Source: Amphiura filiformis
Lineage: Eukaryota > Echinodermata > Ophiuroidea > Amphilepidida > Amphiuridae
NCBI RefSeq assembly: GCF_039555335.1
Contig: NC_092635.1
Span: forward strand, 55,619,755 to 55,683,754
Length of the DNA: 64,000 nucleotides
Direction: 5' to 3'
Shown: in pieces, positions 55,513 to 64,000 of the stretch
Layout of the letters: every line of letters begins with the position of its first letter
How positions within the stretch are numbered: position 1 is the first letter of the stretch
Translations under genes and position numbers: made by a program
Notes under the pieces: generated by a model
What the model saw: the letters and a program-made list of their open reading frames with translations, nothing else
What the model was told of the DNA's origin: nothing
Database searches by the model: none

Positions 55513-55988
55513 AGAAATCTACCAAAAAACGTTGACAACGTAAAGAAATCAGCAAGTTTAAAAAACCCACCTCGGCTCACTTTTTGAAACTTGGTCCCAT
55601 TTGAACACCAACAGCAAATCAGTGTTTTTATTTTATTTCAACAGAATACAGCGTTTCCAACAAGATTACAAACAAGCCTACTTGTTATTCGTTTAATTCA
55701 ATCATTAATCATGATTATTATAAAACAAAACACAAAAAGATATTGGCTTATCATGCAAGAACAAGATAATAAACTTTCAGGTCGTTCCAGAAAGCTTATA
55801 AATTAATATCGCATCTGCACATTAAAGATACATAACACTTCTGGAAATGTTTTAAATTGATATAAATATGATAAAGTTTAAATCAGTACCTTTTACAAAT
55901 GGGACCAAGTTTCAAAAAGTGAGCCGAGGTGGGTTTTTTTAAACTTGCTGATTTCTTTACGTTGTCAACGTTTTTTTGGTAGATTTCT
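55513..55988. mobile_element. fold-back element with 91-bp arms
   Basis: The arms at 55513-55603 and 55896-55988 are nearly perfect inverted copies (agaaatctaccaaaaaacgt ... acgtttttttggtagatttct; gtgagccgaggtgggttttt). The spacer of about 290 bp is AT-rich. The 71-residue frame at 55591-55806 sits in the spacer and has no domain. Confidence 0.9.
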
Positions 55989-57805
55989 AATATACACGAA
56001 ATAATAAAAAAACAAAACAAATATAGGCCTATAATAATATGAAATCATATAGATACTATAATATGTGACCACATAATGCGTAACATATTGGACATAACAT
56101 AGCATAACATAACATAACATTAACATAATAGCAAAATATTGTGTTACTAATAGTACTGTATGTCGGGTTGATACATTTTATATTGTAATAATAGGCCTAT
56201 GTCTTATTATTATATATATATTTAATGCCATTTGGGCCTGTGACTTTGTGTCATCTGTGACAAATGCTGGTATGAATATCATCAGTTAAGGTCAGTTAAT
56301 AGCTATAATGTTCGATTTCCATCAAAGTTTAATTTTGGATTTGGTTTACCAAAAATAACGAAATGTATTATGAGTAATAACTGTCAAGAATGGTTTCTGC
56401 CCATTTTAAATCAAAACAATGTTATAAAATTTAAAAAATAAAATGCACTATATCTTGGCCGGTTAACGTGGAATTCTATGGGATTTTAATGTTGTAATTA
56501 AGACATTAATTCAAAAATTACTCTGTTTCCTACAAATGCAACACATTTTGCAGATTCCATTTAGGTGTAAGTTGGGACACGTGTAAACATTACAAATAAA
56601 CTAAACCAACTACCCATTGTAAAACACAAGAAACAGCCAGTCATATAGAAAATTGTTCCAGCACACAATTCCCCCCACCCCCCACACACACACACCCCCA
56701 CCCACAGAAATTGTGACACAAACACCATGCACCACATACACCAATACGACACCACACCACGCAGCAGCCCAATCTCTACAAAGTACCTTATAGTCGTGTT
56801 CACACGCTCGCTAAATTTCCCATTCATTAATATTACCCAATATAAGAGATGTGGCTAATATAACAAAGTTCCGTTTATACATCACTCAAGCTATCGGTCG
56901 AAAAGTGCTCAACTCCGTTCAGTACAGGCATGTCAATATCTCTGACATACACAAAATTTTTATTCCACAAAAAATGCAAAGCGTGCACCAAAGGTGAAAT
57001 GTTGAAATAGACCCTTTAACTTGGTGCATGTCATCCTTGCTACGAAGGGAGCACGGAAAAGTCAAAAACATCCTTCCATTTCTTGCACTTGTCCACATTA
57101 AATATCATCAACAATAATTATCATGCATATCATACAAAGCTGACACCTGATATTCGTGCTTCTTGAAGCACAGCTGCTCTAGTTATGTTTGCCATTGTGC
57201 CTAAAATAAAAGGGGCCAGGGTCAATTTGCAAAGTTGTACAGGGCGTCTAAATATATAGTTGCTTCGATTTTTGTGCCAAATTGTACTTGGACCAAATTG
57301 TTTGTCTAGCATCATGGAGTCAGGAAAAGAATTCTTTGTCAGAAAAAGAATAGTTTCTGTTATGCAGTGATGTATATGTAAAAAGTAGAAAATTATTTTC
57401 CAACTGACCAGCAGGGAACCAAAGGATAGACCCAAAACGATGGAAGTATGTCATAATACACTTCTAGTGCCCGTTTCTATTCATCGTTATGTATTCTTCT
57501 CCCGTGCATTATTTTCGCGAACTACCCTTCACAGCCCAAATTATATAAACCTGCACGCTAAACAATGCATTATCTAAAACCTGCACGCTAAACAATAGAT
57601 TCTAGATAATACGTGCACGCTCAAATACTAGAAATACTACTTTCACATAACCATATAGGGCCTAGTAGAGTTAGGTGGCGCTTTCGACACAGAGGTCACA
57701 TAACTATAAAATTGTCTGTTCGATATATATACCATCAAAAAGTACGAATATACATTCTGTGGTGTTAAAATGGTATAGTTACAAACGGTGTTCTATAATA
57801 GGGTA
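55989..57805. other. no gene seen; small simple repeats
   Basis: A (CATAA)n run at 56085-56130, an A/C-rich run at 56665-56710, and a two-copy cctgcacgctaaacaat duplication near 57550-57600. The 101-residue minus-strand frame at 57130-57435 shows no domain. Confidence 0.45.
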
Positions 57806-57938
57806 CAATTACCAAATAGGGTGCAACTCGCTAGACTTGAGTCCAGTCCTCGTTTACGGAGTTTAGGGTTAGGGTTTAGGATTGGGGTAGGGCAGTCTTG
57901 TAATAAGACTAGTAGAGTTGCACCCTATTGGGCAATTG
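57806..57938. mobile_element. small palindromic element with telomere-like core
   Basis: caattaccaaatagggtgcaactc is mirrored by gagttgcaccctattgggcaattg, imperfect arms of 24 bp. Between them is gtttagggttagggtttagg, which includes adjacent TTAGGG units. Confidence 0.55.
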
Positions 57939-58189
57939 CTCGTGCAAAGATCATTGTCATAAATTATGATTAATGACCTCAAATAAATCAAACATCAAAT
58001 GAGAATAATCGAGCTTCTATTAATTAAAAGGGCCAAAAACAGGTGGATCATAATTATACAAGATGACACCATTGCAAAATGTTCAGCATTTTACAAATGA
58101 AATACATGTAGGCCTATATCTAAAAAATAACATAGCCGGGCCTGGAAACACACACTAGCGCATAATATCATGATCATGCTTTATAATAC

Positions 58190-58225
58190 CATAGGCCTTC
58201 AAACACATGTGTTTGAAGGCCTATG
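58190..58225. repeat. perfect 36-bp palindrome
   Basis: CATAGGCCTTCAAACACA followed directly by its exact reverse complement, with no loop. Confidence 0.95.
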
Positions 58226-58645
58226 ATAATACTGAACAAATTGTTAAATCCCAATGTCGTGTGTTTTAATATACATGTAAGTAGATTTTAAAGTTCAAAT
58301 TATAGAGCTATAAAGTCCAGTTGATATTCACCGTAGTACTAGTCGGACATCTAAATCGATCGTTTCCAGGTGAATCAGTGCTCTAAATGATCACAACATA
58401 AAGTCAATTGGTTACAAACCATGCGTGAATAAGTTACTAAAGTATGACGTATGGCGCAATCGATACCATTGATAGCTAACTTGATTAGATTGATTTTCTT
58501 TACCAGTTAAATGCTACGTAGCTGGTCAATGTCCTAACGGTGTTTTTTAAAATGTAAGATATTTTCCTAATATTAAAACTAATATAATGAATGCAGCAAT
58601 TAATATTGCCTATTGTTTTAATAGGCCTACTCTCAAAGTGTATGA

Positions 58646-58804
58646 CGGATAATGTACTCGTGCAAATGCATTCGTCAAGATAATCAGACTTGCCATGGAG
58701 TTATTGCATTAGCTCTTGAGCCTATCGGCTCTCGAGCTAAATGCAATAACTCCACGGCGCGTGCGATTATCTTGACGAATGCATTGCACTCAGTTCATTA
58801 TCCT
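58646..58804. repeat. 159-bp imperfect palindrome
   Basis: ggataatgtactcgtgcaaa and gcattcgtcaagataatc on the left, ggagttattgcattagctct at the centre. The right half mirrors these (agctaaatgcaataactcc, gattatcttgacgaatgcat, cattatcc). The centre is near 58725. The 86-residue frame at 58652-58912 mostly lies on it and is not called. Confidence 0.85.
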
Positions 58805-59613
58805 TATCCTAACAAATTTAAACACATAAATGCATGTGACACAACATCGAATGGGGTTAAAATAAAGAAATACAGAGTGATGTATTGTGACTATGGTGAC
58901 ATATATAGGTAGATCTGATAAACTGATTTAACAGGAAACTTGCCATTAGATCCTACAAACCCAACCCCTGTGTGCCACGTAACATAACATTGACAAATTA
59001 ACATCCTTTTTTTCACCAAGTACAAACTTAGATATACATTTCTTAGGACAAATTAAAAAAATATTTCATTTTTTCCCTTATACGATACCTCCTACTGCTT
59101 TCACTTCATAATAAGTGTTTTAAATTATTTTTGGACCTTTCTGGATAATTACGTGTTGTAACAAAGCAATTTGGTATTGAGTGATTTCTTTTTTTCCAGA
59201 ATTAATTGATTCTTGCCGTTTTCATTCCCTAATTTTTGTTGTAGCATTCGTAGCATATCTAATTGTTTGACCACGATTTTTCTATAACAAAATATCATGG
59301 GTTGCTTCCTCATCAGTTAAATATTTGCTATCGAATCAATTCAGCATATTCTTTATCAAAATGCGGAGACGTAATCTAAACGAAAAACAGTTAGATGTTG
59401 GGCGAGATATAGCGATAGCATAGCAATAACAATAATTACATCTATACATAACAGCCGTCAAACTGTCTTCAATATTTTGACAAATAATTAAAGTATCATT
59501 AGTATGATAATGTAACTTTTATTATTTTGAAAGCGTAAGCGTAACAGTGGCGGGAACGGTGGTTTAATAATAATGAGAAATCGTTGCAAAGTTCATTCTT
59601 TCCTACATGTATA
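58805..59613. other. no gene seen
   Basis: AT-rich, with no features I can support. It may be intron or upstream DNA of the CUB/LDLa gene. Confidence 0.4.
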
Positions 59614-60086
59614 CATATAAACATCTCAAAAAAAGAAATTAACCCCTTTAAATAATGGTCATAATTCAAAAACGGACTATTGTATTGCGAATCTGTAAAA
59701 TGCGTTGGAAGCAGAATTTATTTCTGCACATTTTGACACCTCACTTGTAGCAAGTTGACTAAATATTGACGTCACATCGTACATTAAATCAATGTAACCC
59801 AAGATTTGAAAGTTGCAGTAAATTCTATTGATTTGTATTCAGTGTAATGGAAGGAAATCTGTGTAATGATATCTTAGTGTTTTTGTATTGTTGTAAGTGC
59901 AACTTTCAAATCTGGACCTCACTACATTAAATTGACCGGCGTTTTATTGTTTTCTGGGCTATCGTATCAAATGAGGTGTCAAAATGAGCAGAAATTAATT
60001 CTGCTTCCACCGCAATTTACAATAAACCGTTTTTGATAATGGCCATTATTTAAAGGGGGTAAATACTTTTTTGAGATGTTTACATG
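59614..60086. mobile_element. 473-bp fold-back MITE
   Basis: The left arm starts catataaacatctcaaaaaaa and then has cctttaaataatgg. The right arm ends ccattatttaaagg and ttttttgagatgtttacatg. Arms of about 200 bp match with scattered changes (aagcagaatttatttctgca versus gcagaaattaattctgctt; gatttgaaagttgca versus tgcaactttcaaatc). Confidence 0.85.
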
Positions 60087-60307
60087 TTACTTAAATAAAA
60101 TAAACAAATTCCACCAAACACGACCATTCATCCATGTGTGCATCCATATCATTCGTTCTTTTATGTTTTTAATAGCACCAATGAAGATGTAAGTACAGGG
60201 AAAGGAATTTGAAAATGTAATTATTTGAAGATTTGATTTTGTGACGATCATGGACGTTTATTCTCACCATAATGTCTTGTTTGTTTCGTTTCGTTTTATT
60301 TATCTAG

Positions 60308-60685
60308 GCTCTGTGATACAAAAAGAACACATGAACTACGGAGATGTATTCAACATATCTTCTCCAAATTTCCCCGCATTCTATCCCGATAACGCAGATT
60401 ATATTTGGTTACTTGATTCCTCCGATAACAAGACGGGGAGTTTCGTCATCCAAATACACCACTTCGTCACCGAACACGATTTTACGTATATCGTAAACGA
60501 TAACTTAACGGTTGGGCACGGAGACGACATCTCGGAAGAAACCATCTTATTTCGCTATTCGTCCTTCATTTCACCTGGTTCTGTCGTGGTTATTCAGGAA
60601 AGCCAAATATGGATTCAGTTTTTGAGTAATGAATTGAAAGTTTTCAGCGGTTTTCACGCCACTATCACGCGTATTCAACGCGATG
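60308..60685 (+). CDS. CUB-domain exon of a CUB/LDLa receptor-like gene
   Basis: The acceptor tttatctag|gctctg and donor cgatg|gtaagg bound a 378-bp phase 1-1 exon of about 126 residues. It encodes one CUB domain: ISSPNFPAFYPDNADYIWLL, then FVIQIHHFVTEHDFTY, a DNLTVGHGDD block (Asp/Glu positions fit calcium-binding CUBs), ILFRYS and a closing GFHATITRI. Three N-glycosylation sequons are present (NIS, NKT, NLT). No cysteine occurs, although most CUB domains have two disulfides. Extracellular location follows from the domain. CUB followed by two LDLa modules is the N-terminal order of LRP3/LRP10/LRP12-type proteins, but other CUB/LDLa proteins cannot be excluded. Upstream exons were not found. 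Confidence 0.85.
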
Positions 60686-61499
60686 GTAAGGGAAGTCTTT
60701 AGTTAATGGAACGACACTGAGTTAAAGTCTTATAACACACTAATAGAATGTCTGTACCCAGGGACACTTCCATACAGATGACGGATGTGCCTCACCAGCC
60801 CTGAAAAGTATTCTGTTAAAATAAGTTCAATTTTCCATTGCGCTGACAAAAGCGAGCCTGCGGGTCAATCGCACGCGGCAGGGGCGCGGTGACCAACTGG
60901 ATTCGCTAATTATAGGTGTGGGTGTTGCTTCTAAAAACAGTAAAATAAATGCAGTTTATATTTTTTTTTTAATCTATTTTGTTTTCCTGGTGATTTAAAA
61001 AGTGTAAGAAAAGGACTTTGTATATGAGTATATAATAATATAAAACAAATATTGAATGTTTTTATTCGTTGAATAGAAAGAATATTTACACGAGTCGGAG
61101 GTGAAGCCTCGTTGAATGGAACAGTCCATATTTCACCACATGAAATTATTCTTACCATTATACTCATAAACATTCATATAATATTTGATAATTGTACAAT
61201 GTTAAAATTAGACGATGAACTTATAATTTGTTCATACCTTTTCATAAAACTGGTAATAATTTCAGAGAATCCATTCTTCGTCATCAGCGTTTGACACATA
61301 GATAATTGTTAATATTTAGAGTATTTTTTATCTTTCAATATTAATTGATTTTTATTCAGAAACAAGACGGAATCAAGACAATTAGTATTTGTTGGCTTGT
61401 CTAAATTATAGCTTTAATGTACAACCTAATTTATCATTATGTAATTTCATAGTAAATCAGTACAGCATTCCCCAAACAATAGTTATTGATGGTTTTCAG
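60686..61499 (+). other. intron of the CUB/LDLa gene
   Basis: A non-coding, AT-rich gap between the two phase-1 exons. A short C/G-richer patch near 60840-60900 has no evident function. Confidence 0.55.
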
Positions 61500-61616
61500 T
61501 TGTATGCGGTGACAACGCTGATAATGAGCTTATTTGCAGTTCTGGAGACACTTGCCAAGGAAATGTTATCACGTGCAGAAATTATCCGGAATGTCTGAAT
61601 ATAACAAAGAACTGCG
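61500..61616 (+). CDS. LDLa-like exon 1, degenerate
   Basis: The acceptor gttttcag|ttgtat and donor actgcg|gtaagt give a 117-bp phase 1-1 exon. Six cysteines are spaced 8-5-6-5-6 (CGDNADNELICSS ... NITKNC), close to an LDL-receptor class A module. The Asp/Ser-Asp-Glu calcium-cage residues that normally precede the last Cys are absent (LNITKN instead), and NIT is an N-glycosylation sequon. It therefore may not bind calcium. It belongs with the preceding CUB exon by phase and strand. Confidence 0.75.
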
Positions 61617-63127
61617 GTAAGTTTAACTTCCTTTAAGTTCCTTGGAAATAAGAGCCGGGGAAGAGCATCGAAAGTACTTACACGTGACCGGTGTCTTTTC
61701 AAGACATCAAAAAGAATGAGAAAAATGTCAGGGCATGTAATGTAGTAACGAAAACGCCGAGGAGTTGTACAAAGTCCACAATATTAAAACGATTGTATTA
61801 ACACCCAAATGACTTGGGCTAAATGTAGACCCATCCTTTGCGCTCATTTTTAGTAATTAATAAGGATAAAATATATATTTTCTTTCATATTCAGCAGAAT
61901 ATTCGTATGTTAGTGTGATTTTATGGCAAAATTGTATTTTACCTATACATTTTTTACATGGCCAGAATTGACCAATTTTGCGAGGGCGCGCACATTATGA
62001 CGTCATAGCGATATCAAATTTTCATGGCCTGTTTGTGTTTATTTGGGATGGAGGATACCCATATGCTATAACAATAATGACGTTTGAATATAGAACAAAA
62101 ATATATCAACAACCTCTCCCCTTTGTAGTGTTAGAAATGGTTGGCTCAGTATAGGACTAGGATTGAAATAGAATTTCTATTATTATAGAATAGCGCTTGA
62201 TTTATTCAATTTCAATTCACTGATATGAGAAGAACTCTTTTCAAAACTAAAATTGTGATGACTAGCAGCAAACTATACGTTTTCTGAATTTTAGTGACCA
62301 GAGGAATATTTTGGTATGGGTTTGAACACAATTTGAGCAGTTTTGGACATGTACCTTATATAATATTTGTCCTTGAATTTCTCTGAATTTGTCAGGGATG
62401 ACAATTTGACACCCACCCGAATCTTATTTTGTATTACCCAAAGAACAATAATCAGCAAATATACACTTTTAGTTGCCTATTAGTCATGTTAGTATCTTAG
62501 GCCATACTAGATTGAAATCAACCAAGCTGTATTGTACTTGGCTGAGTCGAGTCAATCCACAGTGAATCAAGATACTAACAGGACCAACGATTAGTGTATT
62601 CTTTTGTGTTATTATTCGAAATAAGGTGTTAATAGAATTCAATAGGGGTCGCAACGCAACGAGAATGCTTCTTTCTACTTTGACCCCCTGATTTCCATGA
62701 ATATGTAACTTGCCACTTCGTGATCAATAAAATGCACGGCTGTTTGTTGTGATCATTTATTAAATTTTCTAACAAACCATTATATAATGTTCAATTTTAG
62801 ACCAGGACAATACCAATAGCTATATAAACTGTATATTTGTGTGGAAATTGAGGGCGCTATTTACATATATTTTTAATTTAATCACAGATATTGGTTTTTG
62901 AAAGCTCCCTTGTTATTTGGAATTCTTTTAATACCATTATACCAGTTAACCCCTTGCAAAGATGAAAACATGATTAAATATAAAAAGCGCCATCAGTGTT
63001 CACCTTTTCTTAAAAATGACTCCAGTTTACATACCATCAAACAACAGTGAATGGTAATATGGCGCTAATTGATAACCATGAGCATAATTTGTCGATCAAA
63101 CAATTATATTTTTTCAACATATACCAG
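61617..63127 (+). other. intron of the CUB/LDLa gene
   Basis: 1.5 kb of AT-rich DNA with no exon-like frame. A tgacgtca octamer near 61998 is not interpretable here. Confidence 0.5.
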
Positions 63128-63241
63128 ATTCTTGTGACAACGCTGATTTTTGGTGCGTACGGCTGACAGGTTGTGTGGACCAGTCATTAAGATGTGATGA
63201 TACTTTTCATTGTCTTGATGGTAGTGACGAGTTTAATTGCC
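63128..63241 (+). CDS. LDLa exon 2, canonical
   Basis: The acceptor ataccag|attctt and donor ttgcc|gtaagt bound a 114-bp phase 1-1 exon. It encodes a standard LDL-receptor class A module: CDNADFWCVRLTGCVDQSLR, then CDD...CLDGSDEFNC, with the acidic calcium-cage motif intact. The first 15 bases around the first Cys (gtgacaacgctgat) are shared with the previous LDLa exon. The gene continues beyond the window. Confidence 0.85.
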
Positions 63242-63619
63242 GTAAGTTTGAAGTATTTGGTGGACATTATTGAGTGTTCTTATAATGCGAATTTTGGGTA
63301 ATCTTTACTGGAAGTAAATATTTTGCAATTGAAGGGTCTTTTAGAATGACGTATTGAATTACAAATCTTTTAAAGGATTTCTGCCCTTGCGTTAATACTA
63401 CTATAGAGAGCTAGTCCTTAACACTAATTATTTTCCGCTGCATTTTTGGCATACCGGGAGTGATATTTTATTCAAAGAAATAGCCAACACGCGGCTGAGG
63501 ACGCGAATGTTAAAATAAAAATATTAAGGACATACTAGCAGCCGCAGCGCGCTGGTCTATGTTGTGTATGTTATTTATATACCAGACTTGTATGGCAAGT
63601 ATATTGCACAATAGAACAG
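63242..63619 (+). other. start of next intron
   Basis: Follows the donor of LDLa exon 2. No further exon before the repeat array at 63620. Confidence 0.45.
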
Positions 63620-64000
63620 AAAAACCTGGTTTTTCGTCGATAAACCTGGTTTTTCAATCGAAAACCTGGTTTTCGATCGAAAAACCAGGTTTTCAAATCG
63701 AAAACCAGGTTTATCAATTCGATTGTCAGAGTTTTTGATAAACTTGGTTTTTCGGCTGATAAACCAGGTTTATCAAAAACTATGACAATCCAATCGATAA
63801 ACTTGGTTTTTTCAAAAAACCAGGTTTTTCGAATTTGATTGTCATAGTTTTTGAGAAACCAGGTTTATCGGCCGAGAAACCTGGTTTTTCACTGATAAAC
63901 TTGGTTTTTCAATTCGATTGTCATAGTTTTTTTTGATAAACCTGGTTTTTCAATCGAAAAACCACAGGTTTTTCGAATTTGATTGTCATAGTTTTTGATA
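63620..64000. repeat. array of alternating inverted CCTGGTTT units, cut by window end
   Basis: Motifs aaacctggtttttc and gaaaaaccaggttt alternate about every 20-25 bp. They are interspersed with three or more copies of aattygattgtcatagtttttgataaac. Many neighbouring pairs form perfect short hairpins such as cctggttttcgatcgaaaaaccagg-type arms. Confidence 0.9.

Noticed and set aside
57130..57435. 101-residue minus-strand frame
   Set aside because: No domain or splice evidence.

Overview
The window looks like nuclear DNA of a marine invertebrate deuterostome, with an echinoderm (brittle-star-like) or hemichordate as my best guesses. The grounds are split genes with GT-AG introns, CUB and LDLa extracellular modules, very many short inverted-repeat transposons, and a Gmr1-type Ty3/gypsy element, a lineage first described from deuterostomes. 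It is AT-rich and repeat-dominated; little of it is host coding sequence. Species assignment is inference from sequence style only.

Layout. 1-6.2 kb: tandem repeats, A-rich DNA and two inverted-repeat-bounded elements, one carrying a tRNA-Met-like relic. 6.2-7.7 kb: two promoter-like spots (a TCTCGCGAGA motif and a GCGCATGCG motif), a tiny ORF, and a first exon encoding an acidic protein with one C2H2 zinc finger. 8.1-22.3 kb: MITEs and a roughly 13-copy 105-bp tandem array, no convincing gene. 22.5-28.85 kb (minus strand): a complete five-exon gene, reconstructed from splice sites and phases, for a 275-residue protein with a basic, Thr-Pro-rich N terminus and two membrane segments; I do not recognise the family. 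Its introns are packed with fold-back elements. 30.9-35.4 kb: a 300-bp inverted duplication around 3.9 kb of further MITEs.

37.5-45.5 kb: a Ty3/gypsy LTR retrotransposon with the order gag (SCAN-like capsid) - protease - integrase - RT - RNase H, so integrase precedes RT. The 5' LTR, tRNA-Pro-type primer site and polypurine tract are clear. The 3' LTR is cut to 208 bp with only 2 differences from the 5' LTR. The genes are broken by frameshifts, a stop codon and a clean 1,659-bp insertion that itself looks like a solo LTR with a 4-bp target duplication (ATAT).

45.5-60 kb: duplicated non-coding DNA, a tandem array at 53.6-55.1 kb with a 410-bp higher-order period, a tRNA-Ser-like relic and several large palindromes. 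60.3-63.2 kb (plus strand): three phase 1-1 exons encoding one CUB domain (without cysteines) and two LDLa domains, part of a gene that runs past the right edge. The last 400 bp is an array of alternating inverted CCTGGTTT units, cut by the window end.

All exon structures come from reading splice signals and phases by eye; no transcript or similarity search was available.
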